Source: Oscillospiraceae bacterium (GTDB taxonomy: Bacteria; Bacillota; Clostridia; Oscillospirales; Oscillospiraceae). From it: a stretch of DNA of 33,799 bases. Numbering within the stretch: position 1 is the first letter of the stretch; the number at the start of each line of letters is the position of its first letter. Positions 22,287 to 30,585 of the stretch are shown here, in pieces. The DNA lies in contig JAFUGY010000100.1 of the NCBI GenBank assembly GCA_017469115.1, positions 1-33,799 on the forward strand, written 5' to 3'. The notes under the pieces were generated by a model. It was not told where the DNA came from. It did no database searches and saw only the letters and a list, made by a program, of their open reading frames with translations. The position numbers were made by a program, and so were the translations under genes.

Positions 22287-24158
22287 ATGAAGAAAACAAT
22301 CAGCACGATTCTGACCCTCGCGATGATTCTTGCGCTTGCCGCTTTTGGCGGGCAGGGCGCTCTTGCAGCTGACCTGACAGCGGACCAGGCAGATGCGCAG
22401 CTCAACACCATTTTTGCAACAATGGGATCGTTCAAACAAACAGGGACGACGGCAGCCTGGCGCTATGCTGTGACGGATCTTGACCATAACGGGCAGCTTG
22501 AACTTGTTGCAGCCGCGCTGCATCCGGTGGATCGGTCCAACAACCTGAAAGTCTGGGAACTCAGCGCTGACAACAGCAGCTTCCAGGAATGCAAGACGGT
22601 TGTACCGGAAGGCGAATCTTTCCCGGATATTCTGACCAACAGTGCAGATACCTTTTTTGATGCTGGTTCGAATACCTGGTCCTATGTCTTCCTGGATCAC
22701 ATTGTGCTCTCAGACAAAGAAGTATATGACGTGAATTGCTCTGTGACGTTGAAGGATCAGGCTGTCAGCTTTACACAGCATGCTATTTCTCACACGGAAA
22801 TGGTGAACGGGGTGATGACAACATCCTACATGGATAACAACGGCATCACGATTTCACCGGATGTTTATAACAATTCCGGTGTAAATGCCCATGCAGGAGC
22901 GGTGAAGAGCAGCACCAACTTCGGATGGTTTGCCTTTGAGAATGCAACTGAGCTCTCCGTTTTGAAAGATAGCTATGCTGTTTTCACGGGTGAAAAGGAG
23001 CCGGACAAAACCACGTCTCCCAAACCGGGCGTGACGCCGACGGTGGCTGTACCGGTTCAGACGCAGGCACCGCAGGCAACCACAGCGCCTGTCGCTACCG
23101 CAGCGCCGCAGCAGCAACAGAGAGTCACCTATCTGACGGTTACGAAGAACCCGACCAACGAGAACCGCAAAACAGGTGACACAGCCCTGTTCGTAGCCAA
23201 TGCCACGGCGTTTGACAGCCTGACATGGACGTTCGTAGCTCCCAACGGCGGAGAATATTCTGTGCAGAACTTCCGGAATGTCTTTCCTGGGTCCACCGTT
23301 TCGGGTGAATACTCTACGACTCTGGCGGTCGGCAAACTGCAGGCAGACATGAGCGGATGGGGCGCTTACTGCACCTTCTATTATAACGGACAGACTGCAA
23401 AAACCAGCACTGCCTACATCAACATCACAAACAAAGGACAGCCGGCTTCCACGCAGGATGTTTACGGCTCTGCCAGCGGCAAGGCCTATCATGATACCGC
23501 ATATACTGTATATATCGTTTTACAGAACGGTGTGGACGCACATGTAAACGGCAGTATCTGCAATCTCGTTTACGGAACATTGGTGGATGGCAGCAGCTGC
23601 ACGGTCTATTATGTGGCTCATCCCAATGGCACATATGATATCTATTCGGTAGATATTTACGGCTCATACAGCCCGTATACACCGTCAACACCTACTCCGC
23701 AGTCAACCTATGGCTCCATGAGCGGCAAAGCTTATTCCGGCGGAGGCGGATATGCCATTAACCTTTCCAACGGCACTCAGGTTTATGTGGATGCTTATCT
23801 GTGCAATGTTTCCGGCTATTTCTACGAAGGGGCTGACTGCACGGTTTACTATGTTGCCTATTCCACCGGTGGCTATGATATCTACTCCGTTGATATTTAC
23901 GGCCAGTCTGGGCCGGCAGGCGGCGGCTGGGCAGGCAGCAACTATTATGAGAATGAATATGGCGGAACTGTCAACATCAGCGGCGGTACCTACCAGGATG
24001 AATACGGTAGTTTTACACCGGCTCACCCGGATCCCTATGAAGAGGATCTTAGCGGCGGCGGCTGGGCAGGCAGCTCCACTGTCACCTGTCCCAACTGCGG
24101 CAGAGAAGTCCAGTCTGCATATGAATATTGCCCGTATTGCAATTATCATCTCTGGTGA
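22287..24158 (+). CDS. Large secreted multidomain protein with C-terminal zinc ribbon
   Basis: A 623-residue protein; GGAGGT precedes ATG 22287. Signal peptide at residues 1-27 (cleavage near GALA-ADL). The N-terminal domain (about 30-230) contains YAVTDLDHNGQLEL, a calcium-loop-like or VCBS-like segment. A Thr/Pro/Gln-rich linker follows (about 235-285). Next is an Ig-like domain (VTKNPTNENRKTGDTALF to GWGAYCTFYYNGQTA), then two tandem copies of a domain of about 65 residues ending YDIYSVDIYG. A Gly-rich tail comes next, and a CPNC...CPYC zinc ribbon in the last 23 residues. A zinc ribbon on an exported protein is odd. It is paralogous to the gene at 30586-32229. The role is unknown; cell-surface binding is plausible. 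Confidence 0.85.
   Translation: MKKTISTILTLAMILALAAFGGQGALAADLTADQADAQLNTIFATMGSFKQTGTTAAWRYAVTDLDHNGQLELVAAALHPVDRSNNLKVWELSADNSSFQECKTVVPEGESFPDILTNSADTFFDAGSNTWSYVFLDHIVLSDKEVYDVNCSVTLKDQAVSFTQHAISHTEMVNGVMTTSYMDNNGITISPDVYNNSGVNAHAGAVKSSTNFGWFAFENATELSVLKDSYAVFTGEKEPDKTTSPKPGVTPTVAVPVQTQAPQATTAPVATAAPQQQQRVTYLTVTKNPTNENRKTGDTALFVANATAFDSLTWTFVAPNGGEYSVQNFRNVFPGSTVSGEYSTTLAVGKLQADMSGWGAYCTFYYNGQTAKTSTAYINITNKGQPASTQDVYGSASGKAYHDTAYTVYIVLQNGVDAHVNGSICNLVYGTLVDGSSCTVYYVAHPNGTYDIYSVDIYGSYSPYTPSTPTPQSTYGSMSGKAYSGGGGYAINLSNGTQVYVDAYLCNVSGYFYEGADCTVYYVAYSTGGYDIYSVDIYGQSGPAGGGWAGSNYYENEYGGTVNISGGTYQDEYGSFTPAHPDPYEEDLSGGGWAGSSTVTCPNCGREVQSAYEYCPYCNYHLW
23454..23904 (+). repeat. Tandem coding repeat (two copies of a domain of about 65 residues)
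   Basis: The copies start at about 23454 and 23701. Both run from a YGSxSGKAY segment, through a conserved cysteine followed by Asn (ICNLVYG / LCNVSGY), to CTVYYVA and YDIYSVDIYG. The paralogue at 30586 has only one copy, so copy number has changed since the genes diverged. Confidence 0.8.
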
Positions 24159-24200
24159 TGATTCGGGAATCACTTTGTGACAGTAGTGTGACATTTCGCA

Positions 24201-24209
24201 TGTTATACT
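24201..24209 (+). promoter_or_regulatory. Extended -10 promoter of the LysM microprotein gene
   Basis: TGTTATACT (TGn plus TATACT at 24204-24209), 57 bp before the start codon. The extended -10 element compensates for the weak -35 region and shows that the small gene has its own transcript. Confidence 0.5.
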
Positions 24210-24266
24210 GATGCTGCAAAGAAGGAAAACTCTATTTGTAAATCTATTTTCAAGAAAGGAAAAATC

Positions 24267-24473
24267 ATGGATAAGGAAAAAGCAATGTTGAACGATGAGG
24301 AACTCGGCAGCGTACAGGGCGGAACCCAGCTCCCCTATATCATCAAGGGCGGCGATACCCTCGGTGCACTTGCAAAGAAGTATGGCTGCACGGTAGAACA
24401 GATCTGCCAGTGGAACGGCATTAAAAATGCCGACCAGATCTCTGTCGGGCAGAAGCTGGTTATCAAGTTCTGA
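24267..24473 (+). CDS. Double-glycine-leader LysM microprotein
   Basis: A 68-residue protein after AAAGGA. Residues 1-19 are a textbook double-glycine leader: Leu8 (-12), Glu12 (-8), Leu13 (-7), Val16 (-4), Gly18-Gly19 (MLNDEELGSVQGG). Residues 20-68 are almost exactly one LysM domain: YIIKGGDTLGALAKKYGC, then EQICQWNGIKNADQISVGQ and KLVIKF. LysM binds N-acetylglucosamine in peptidoglycan or chitin. There is no Sec signal and no other domain. The likely route is cleavage after Gly19 and export by the C39 exporter encoded 6 kb upstream, giving a basic 49-residue wall-binding protein with two cysteines (41 and 47). It is monocistronic, with its own promoter and a strong terminator. It could be a bacteriocin-like agent, a wall-bound signal or a decoy. 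Confidence 0.92.
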   Translation: MDKEKAMLNDEELGSVQGGTQLPYIIKGGDTLGALAKKYGCTVEQICQWNGIKNADQISVGQKLVIKF

Positions 24474-24492
24474 TTTGTAACAAGAAATAAGA

Positions 24493-24522
24493 AGAGGTCG
24501 GAAATGCATCCGGCCTCTTTTT
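24493..24522 (+). terminator. Terminator of the LysM microprotein gene
   Basis: AGAGGTCGGA pairs with TCCGGCCTCT (one G-T pair) around a 6-nt loop, followed by TTTTT. It lies 20 bp after the stop codon. Confidence 0.88.
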
Positions 24523-24541
24523 CATAAAGTCTGTAGAGAAG

Positions 24542-24568
24542 AACCACTTGAAAGAGTGGTTTTCTTTT
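24542..24568 (+). terminator. Second terminator hairpin
   Basis: AACCACT (24542-24548) pairs with AGTGGTT (24554-24560), followed by TTCTTTT. It backs up the preceding terminator and lies just before the stop of the convergent protease gene. Confidence 0.6.
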
Positions 24569-24578
24569 ATTTGTTTTA

Positions 24579-26717
24579 TCAGTTTTGAATGGCGCGCAGG
24601 ATATAACCGCATTCCGGGCAAATTGACGTCTCTCCGGACAAGTTTTCCATCTGGTGGATCTTCCGAATTTCATCCAGCGGATACAGGTATGCCTTGATCG
24701 GCAGATTATCATAGGCCATGTAAGAGCAGTCGCCGTGGCTTCCAAAGGTATCAATTGCAGCTGTCCAATCGATCCAGTTTTTATGATTGAAGCTGATCAT
24801 GCTTTCTCCGGGGTTCACAACAGCGCGGCAATACCGTCTGAGTTGCCCTACAGCAGCATCCTGATGACGAGCTTTAAATACTTCGAGAGCTGCCTCGCCA
24901 AGGCTGCTGGTATTTGTAAGCGCATATCTCGTCCCGTCTGCTGTCGGAACCCTCTCCAGAATGACAATGCCGATCCGGGAACCGGAGGGTAGAGACAATT
25001 TCTCTTCAAGCTCAATACGATGATAACCGGCGAAGAGAAATTCCTGCGTTGTGCTCTCCAGCAGTCTGCCTTCCGTTGGTTGTAAAGCATCTTCCGGCAA
25101 GAGATAGACGGAGACGGTGACAGAGGTGTTGAGATCCCCGGTCATGGCGGAGATATACTGCAGAACGCTATCTTCTTCCACCTTAAAGATGTTTGCAGCG
25201 TAGACCGGCTGCTCGAACAGTGTGGAACTGATAATGGAAGCTGGCATGTTGTCATAATCGAGGAGGCTCAGATAATCCATCTCCCTGTTCTCGTCATCTA
25301 CCACATATTCAAAGGTTTCAATCCCGCCAAGAGACTGGTCGTAATAGGAAATCCAGAAATACCCGTCTTTTCCCCAATCCGTCCCCCAACTGTTCTTGAC
25401 GATCCACGCACCGTCTGCCGGTGGCTGATACCCCTCGCGAAAAGCGGAAGCGGGGAAACTGTCATCCCAGCCAACAACAGTCACAGCATGATTGGATTGA
25501 ACATGTTCATATGTATATTGGGCATAGATTTCTGAATTTTCACCCGAGAAATTAAGATAGGGAATATGTGCAGCATCTTCCTCTTCCTGGGCGATCAGCT
25601 TCTCATACTCATCACCGAAGTATCTGGACTTCAGGACTTGAATCATTTGATCATGATCAAGATTCAGATCCGCATAAGGGTTTTCGTCCAGGTTATTTAG
25701 CCTCAAAGCAATTCCCATAAACCGCTGCAGATCTGAATCAGACAAGGTGTCAGGAGAAAGAATTCCGGCACGGAGATCAACAAAGTCAGAGAGTTCTTCC
25801 TTGGTCACCCTGTCTGTATCCCCATACCTGCTCAACAGGCGGGCCCGGACTGCATCCGGTTCCGATGGCATGGAAAGGTCTGCTGTGAAGCTGATTCCGA
25901 CTGCCCTGCCTTTCAGCAGTTCACTCTTGATTGCTTCGGTACCTTCCGGGCGGTAACAATAGTTTCCGCTTTCATCGGTACTTACCGGGGCAGGCAGCAC
26001 GTTGGCGTTCTTCAGTTCAAAGCTCTGCAGATAACGCTGTTCCTCCGGGAGGCTCCAGTCGCCGTCACTGTTCAGATGACCCTCGCTGTCGGCATACGGA
26101 ACCAGCGATTCTTTCACAACACCGATGCCGGAGGCCAGGCTGGATGCGGCGAAGAAGTAGTTTCCACCAAAATTATATGTTGTCGTCTCAGAATTCTCAG
26201 CCGGATAGGCACCTTCTCCTGACTGACTGATATCGTAGGGATAAGCACCGTCCGGATAATCTTCCGCACGCGGAAGTGCTGTAGCGGTGAACCAGGCAAG
26301 GTGCTTCTCGGAGAGATCCATCTCTTCTCCGGTCTGCTTAAGATATTCTGCTGCTGTCATTCCAAGGGAACTCAGAATGCTGGTTTCACTCGATGCCATC
26401 GTGGCGAAACTCCAGCAGGTTCCCCATGGGCTTTGGCTTTTTACAGAAGTGACGACACCGCGGTTTCGAAGGTCAAACTTCTCCGGAAATGTGTCAGCAA
26501 GGGGCTTCCACGTCAGGGCAGAGTAAATGTCATCGACGTCTTCTCCGGACTTCATCAAAACAGCAGCGGGCTTTGCCAACTCGCTTCCCAGATAGTCTAG
26601 GGCAAGCTGCTCTTCCGCTGAAAGAGCGTCACTTCCGCCTGCTTCTGCAAAAGCACAGGGCAGCAGGGAAGAGAGCAGCGCAACAGCAAGTAAAAAAGAG
26701 ACGGTTTTTCTTCTCAT
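24579..26717 (-). CDS. Secreted papain-family (C1) cysteine protease
   Basis: A 712-residue protein. Signal peptide at residues 1-25 (ending AFAEA), then a short propeptide. The C1 catalytic set is complete: Gln95 and Cys101 in KSQSPWGTCWSFA, His410 in SNHAVTVVGWDD, Asn442 in WIVKNSWGTDWG. The roughly 300 residues between Cys and His hold a large insertion compared with papain, including an acidic helical stretch. After about residue 480 comes a beta-rich domain as in other bacterial secreted C1 proteases with a lectin-like module. The tail carries a lone CPECG knuckle, half of a zinc ribbon. It converges on the LysM gene and has its own promoter. It could process surface proteins or host substrates; the target is unknown. 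Confidence 0.92.
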   Translation of the reverse strand: MRRKTVSFLLAVALLSSLLPCAFAEAGGSDALSAEEQLALDYLGSELAKPAAVLMKSGEDVDDIYSALTWKPLADTFPEKFDLRNRGVVTSVKSQSPWGTCWSFATMASSETSILSSLGMTAAEYLKQTGEEMDLSEKHLAWFTATALPRAEDYPDGAYPYDISQSGEGAYPAENSETTTYNFGGNYFFAASSLASGIGVVKESLVPYADSEGHLNSDGDWSLPEEQRYLQSFELKNANVLPAPVSTDESGNYCYRPEGTEAIKSELLKGRAVGISFTADLSMPSEPDAVRARLLSRYGDTDRVTKEELSDFVDLRAGILSPDTLSDSDLQRFMGIALRLNNLDENPYADLNLDHDQMIQVLKSRYFGDEYEKLIAQEEEDAAHIPYLNFSGENSEIYAQYTYEHVQSNHAVTVVGWDDSFPASAFREGYQPPADGAWIVKNSWGTDWGKDGYFWISYYDQSLGGIETFEYVVDDENREMDYLSLLDYDNMPASIISSTLFEQPVYAANIFKVEEDSVLQYISAMTGDLNTSVTVSVYLLPEDALQPTEGRLLESTTQEFLFAGYHRIELEEKLSLPSGSRIGIVILERVPTADGTRYALTNTSSLGEAALEVFKARHQDAAVGQLRRYCRAVVNPGESMISFNHKNWIDWTAAIDTFGSHGDCSYMAYDNLPIKAYLYPLDEIRKIHQMENLSGETSICPECGYILRAIQN

Positions 26718-26757
26718 GATGCTTCTTATATACCTCCATGGTTGTTTTTACTGTGTT

Positions 26758-26786
26758 ACTATAACATTTATTTCCAGATGTCACAA
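26758..26786 (-). promoter_or_regulatory. Promoter of the C1 protease gene
   Basis: On the - strand: TTGTGA (26786-26781), 17-bp spacer, TATAGT (26763-26758). A GGAGG site lies between it and the start codon, although its spacing to ATG is rather long (about 14 nt). Confidence 0.6.
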
Positions 26787-26886
26787 GTTGAAACCGCTAC
26801 GGTTTTTAGTGATTCCATAGTTACTGTGTATTTCCGTACTGGAAAAACATGGTGTAAAATGACATTTCAGCCAGGGAATGAGGTCA

Positions 26887-27981
26887 TCAGGAAGCCTTTA
26901 TGCGCAGATCAATCCGATTCATTTTTCCCGATTGCAGATCATAGCGGTAGGAAAGGACATCTACCGTGCTTTTCAGCACGGAAAGGGACAGGTCATTGTC
27001 AGAATCCAGCGGGTCAAACCGGTCACCGCAGTAAGTGACCGTTATATTGGTTGTTTCTTCCTGAGGGGAATACTCCACAGTAACATGAATTTGCAGCTCA
27101 GGTTTACGAGGCAGCAGGATCTGCTGCACAAGCTCCTCAAGCGCAAGCCGAATGCGGGCCTTGTTTTTCGGTGTCATTTCGTTTTGCTGGCAATAATGGT
27201 CGAGCTCTGTACCGGCAGTGATAAAACTATCGATCCGGTTATCCATGTGAAGCTCGAGAACCTTCAGTTTTTTGATGAAGCGACGGGTCAGTTCTTTTTG
27301 AGGGTGGTCGAAGATCTGTTCCGGCGTCCCGTCTTCATAGATGCCGCCTTCATCCATATAAAAGACGCGGTTAGAGATTGCCCGGGCGAAATTCATTTCG
27401 TGGGTGACGATCATCATCGTTTTTCCGCTTCTGGCTAACTCACGAATGACAGATTGAACCTCGTCCACCATGGCAGGATCCAGGGCACTGGTCGGTTCAT
27501 CCAACAGTATTATTTCGGGATCCATCGCAAGCGCCCGTGCAATTGCAACACGCTGCTTCTGACCGCCGGAGAGCTCATCCGGATAGTTTAATGCCTTTTC
27601 TGCCAGACCCACCATTCGTAAAAGCGACATGCCCTTGTTATAGGCGTCCTGACGGCTTATTCTTTTTAGATCTACCGGAGAAAACATGATATTTTCGATG
27701 ACCGTCATATGACCGAAGAGGTTGAAGGACTGGAAAACCATACCCATCCGCTGCCTGACGCGGTTGACATTGCACCTTGGATCTGTGATCTCATCCTGAT
27801 CAACCCAGATTTTCCCTGATGTGGGCTTTTCCAGAAGATTCATGCAGCGCAATAGTGTGCTTTTGCCCGTGCCCGATGAGCCGATGACAGCAATGACATC
27901 TCCGTCATGGATTTCTACATTCACATCCCGTAGAGGAGTAATGCCCGAATATTCTTTCCTCAAATGTTCTATTTTAATCAT
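26887..27981 (-). CDS. Polar amino-acid ABC ATPase fused to histidine-kinase-like ATPase domain
   Basis: A 364-residue protein. Residues 1-241 are a GlnQ/HisP-type ATPase: Walker A GSSGTGKST (34-42), Q-loop QSFNLFG, signature LSGGQKQR (137-144), Walker B IILLDEPTSALD, and His194 in VTHEM. Usual GlnQ length is about 240. Residues 247-364 resemble an RsbW/anti-sigma HATPase: the helix RIRLALEELVQQIL in place of the N-box, then YCGDRFDPLD, then DLSLSVLKSTVDVLSYRY. The conserved N-box Asn and the glycine-rich lid are not evident, so ATP binding there is doubtful. The start overlaps the permease stop by 8 bp. The tail probably regulates transport or docks a regulator. Confidence 0.88.
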   Translation of the reverse strand: MIKIEHLRKEYSGITPLRDVNVEIHDGDVIAVIGSSGTGKSTLLRCMNLLEKPTSGKIWVDQDEITDPRCNVNRVRQRMGMVFQSFNLFGHMTVIENIMFSPVDLKRISRQDAYNKGMSLLRMVGLAEKALNYPDELSGGQKQRVAIARALAMDPEIILLDEPTSALDPAMVDEVQSVIRELARSGKTMMIVTHEMNFARAISNRVFYMDEGGIYEDGTPEQIFDHPQKELTRRFIKKLKVLELHMDNRIDSFITAGTELDHYCQQNEMTPKNKARIRLALEELVQQILLPRKPELQIHVTVEYSPQEETTNITVTYCGDRFDPLDSDNDLSLSVLKSTVDVLSYRYDLQSGKMNRIDLRIKAS

Positions 27982-30328
27982 CGGTTTTTACCCCCTTCAG
28001 GATGCGCTCCCTACTACGTCTTTTTGGGTCTGTATATAAACGGAGCCAATCCACCAGCGCATTCAGAATGCCTTCCAGCACAAAATAAATGATGGTAACA
28101 GCTATCAGCGGGAAAAATGCTTCATAGGTACGGCTGCGGACAATATCTCCCATCTTGGTCAGATCCTGCACAGCAATATATCCGACGATAGCAGTGGCTT
28201 TGATAAGCCCGATGATCTCTCCTTGATAAGCAGGCAGAATATGAGGAATGGCTTGCGGAAGAATGACGCGATAAAAAGTGCGGCGGTTGGAATGACCGAG
28301 TGCATAGGCAGCTTCATATTGGCCGCGGTCAATCATTCCGACACCCAATTTTACCAGCCCGAACACTGACGCACCAAAAGTTAGCGAGAAACCGATTACT
28401 GCTACCGCGATGCCGCTGATGGATACATTGCCAAAGATAACATAGAACAGAATCATCAGAAGCACTACCATTGGCATTCCCTGCACCAGCCATATACAGA
28501 AGCGGGTGACGGTATTTGCCACCGGGTTACCATTGCGGCAGAGCATAAACACCAGAAAACCCAACATCGTTCCGAACAGAATGGATAAAACCGTGATAAG
28601 GAGGGTCGTACCAATGCCCTGAAGAAACAGGCGCCACCTGTTTTCTCGTAGGAAGGTTTTTTCAAAGCTGGTTTTGATGCCGGCAAGGAAGGAGGCAGGA
28701 AAGGCGGATGCTGTTGCGTTCGATCCGTCCACGTCTGTCTCTTCGGAATCGGTTTTGCCTTCAGGGGAAGCCAAATCAGAAGCGCGAGCAGCAAGAACGA
28801 TTCCGCCGTGGCTTGTCGGCTCTGAGAAGAGAACCTGCTCCTGCCGTTCCGGCGTCACATTCATATCAGTAGTGAAATCGTATTTACCTGATTGGACTGC
28901 AGGAATACGGCCGGCAAAATCCACATCACCGAGTTCGAGAGCATAACCTCTGTCACGGCAAAAGCGCACAACAAGGTCAATATCGTAACCGACGTTTTTC
29001 CCGTCTTTGATATAGGACCAGGGGATATCTGTGGCCGTGGTGACGACCCTTATAGTTCCGTTTTCTCCCGAGAGGCCTGACATGTCCACTGTTTTTCGTG
29101 CGTCATCTACGCCAAACCAGATGTCATCAAGATCCTGCATTGTGCCGTCAGCCCAACTTTTCTCCAGAAAGGTATTCAGTTCCTCACATAAGGCGGCGCT
29201 TTTCGGGTCGTTCAGGCGAAAGGCAAAGCTATAGTTATTCTCTGTCAGACGGTCATGAATGTAATCGATCTCCGGCTGTTCGGCATGGAGCGCTTTCATC
29301 CCCGGCTCGTCTCCAAGAAAGGCATCAATCTTATCGGAAAGGAGCGCAGCGACGCAGTCCGGATAGCTATCCAGGAGGAGAACCGGGCTGTCCGGGAAAA
29401 ACTCGGTTGCCGCATCTTCCATCAGTGGCCCGACCAGAATGCCAAGACGTTTGCCATTATAATCCTGCCAGCGGACGGTGTCAGCCTCCGCCGCAACCGA
29501 ATCCCCGGCTGTTTTTCGGACTGCAATCCCTGTTTGTATGTAATAAAGAGGCTCGGAGAACAGCAACGCCTCGGCGCGCTCAGGCGTAACCTGAAGATTT
29601 GCGGCGATGACGTCTACCTTTCCGGTATGTGCTGCCGCCACGATGGAACCGTAATCGTAGATTTCAAAAGAAACATCGGCATTCAGCCATGCAGCCAGGC
29701 GATGGGACAGCTCAATATCAAACCCTGTCAGTTCTGACCCCTTGTAGAAGCTATAGGGTTCTACGATGCCGGTTGTTCCTACGGTGAGGTGCCAACGCGG
29801 GGAAGGAGGCACTGGAATTTCAGGTATATCAGAATTGTCGTGCACAACCCAGCGATCATACATTTCATCCAGAGTTCCGTCAGCGCGGATTGAAGAAATA
29901 AATTCATTGACACGCGTTGGCAGATCCGGAATATTTGAAATCTCAGAGATACCGAGAGCAACTTCGACATCTTCTCCGACGGTCTGATCCAGCACTCTGA
30001 CTCCTGACTGCCCGTTGGCAACTGCTATTTCCAGTTGCCTTTTTTCATAGAGGTAACAATCAATCTTTCCCTGCGCGACGGCCATACAGCCATCGACTTT
30101 CTCAAAGTAGAATAGGTTTGCTTCGGGATAGAGCTCCTGGATAAGGTGTTCCTGCACCGTCCCTGTCGCTACGCCGATGCGAAGGCCTTTCGCTGACAGG
30201 TCGATCTCAGAGAGCTCTGCCGAGGCAGCTTCCGCAGAATATGCCTGCTGCGGAAGATACACACCCAAGGTAAGAAGCAGAGAAAACACAAGTGCGGCTG
30301 CTCGTTTTAGAATTGTTGTTTCTCTCAT
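27974..30328 (-). CDS. Amino-acid ABC permease fused to half/full/half substrate-binding domains
   Basis: A 784-residue protein. Signal/anchor at residues 10-35. Residues 43-165 match only the second half of a type-II binding domain (GLRIGVATGTVQEHL... to DGTLDEMYDRWV). Residues 178-406 are a complete SBP_bac_3 domain (GFDIEL, VTPERAEALLFSEP, GTMQDLDDIWFG). Residues 425-520 match only the first half (IPWSYIKDGKNVGYDIDL, VTPERQEQVLFSEP). A polar linker leads to a HisM-type permease (about 570-765) with the EAA loop EAAYALGHSNRRTFYRVILP. The two halves may form one domain by circular pairing. This is the GlnP type of transporter, with a likely amino-acid substrate. It is first in a two-gene operon with the ATPase. 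Confidence 0.9.
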   Translation of the reverse strand: MRETTILKRAAALVFSLLLTLGVYLPQQAYSAEAASAELSEIDLSAKGLRIGVATGTVQEHLIQELYPEANLFYFEKVDGCMAVAQGKIDCYLYEKRQLEIAVANGQSGVRVLDQTVGEDVEVALGISEISNIPDLPTRVNEFISSIRADGTLDEMYDRWVVHDNSDIPEIPVPPSPRWHLTVGTTGIVEPYSFYKGSELTGFDIELSHRLAAWLNADVSFEIYDYGSIVAAAHTGKVDVIAANLQVTPERAEALLFSEPLYYIQTGIAVRKTAGDSVAAEADTVRWQDYNGKRLGILVGPLMEDAATEFFPDSPVLLLDSYPDCVAALLSDKIDAFLGDEPGMKALHAEQPEIDYIHDRLTENNYSFAFRLNDPKSAALCEELNTFLEKSWADGTMQDLDDIWFGVDDARKTVDMSGLSGENGTIRVVTTATDIPWSYIKDGKNVGYDIDLVVRFCRDRGYALELGDVDFAGRIPAVQSGKYDFTTDMNVTPERQEQVLFSEPTSHGGIVLAARASDLASPEGKTDSEETDVDGSNATASAFPASFLAGIKTSFEKTFLRENRWRLFLQGIGTTLLITVLSILFGTMLGFLVFMLCRNGNPVANTVTRFCIWLVQGMPMVVLLMILFYVIFGNVSISGIAVAVIGFSLTFGASVFGLVKLGVGMIDRGQYEAAYALGHSNRRTFYRVILPQAIPHILPAYQGEIIGLIKATAIVGYIAVQDLTKMGDIVRSRTYEAFFPLIAVTIIYFVLEGILNALVDWLRLYTDPKRRSRERILKGVKTDD

Positions 30329-30385
30329 CTGCTGACCTCCAATTTGTCGATCCTATAAGGAATTCCGAGAACCAATATACATCAT

Positions 30386-30413
30386 ATCATAAAATACAAA
30401 CCTTGCCTATCAA
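30386..30413 (-). promoter_or_regulatory. Promoter of the amino-acid transporter operon
   Basis: On the - strand: TTGATA (30413-30408), 16-bp spacer, TATGAT (30391-30386). GGAGGT precedes the start codon at 30328. Confidence 0.55.
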
Positions 30414-30534
30414 AAATTTATTTTTCAAGGCCACTCTTTTTCCTTTGCAGAAGAGAATGGAAAACTCCGGCGGATCAAGGATCCGAAAGGTAAAAACATG
30501 GTGTTTATCCCGGCATAAATCGGAGAAAGCCGGA

Positions 30535-30564
30535 AATAACAAATGCCGCCCGAAAGGGCGGCAC
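30535..30564 (-). terminator. Terminator of the secreted paralogue gene
   Basis: A GTGCCGCCC / GGGCGGCA stem with a 4-nt loop (30544-30564), read on the - strand, followed by TTTGTTATTT. It lies 22 bp beyond the stop codon of the gene at 30586-32229. Confidence 0.7.
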
Positions 30565-30585
30565 TGTTTGCTTCGTGAAATCTAA

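Noticed and set aside
24267-24473. Phage or spore LysM protein fragment
   Set aside because: The LysM domain is complete, the leader is a precise double-glycine match, and the gene has its own promoter, ribosome site and terminator. It is therefore not a fragment.
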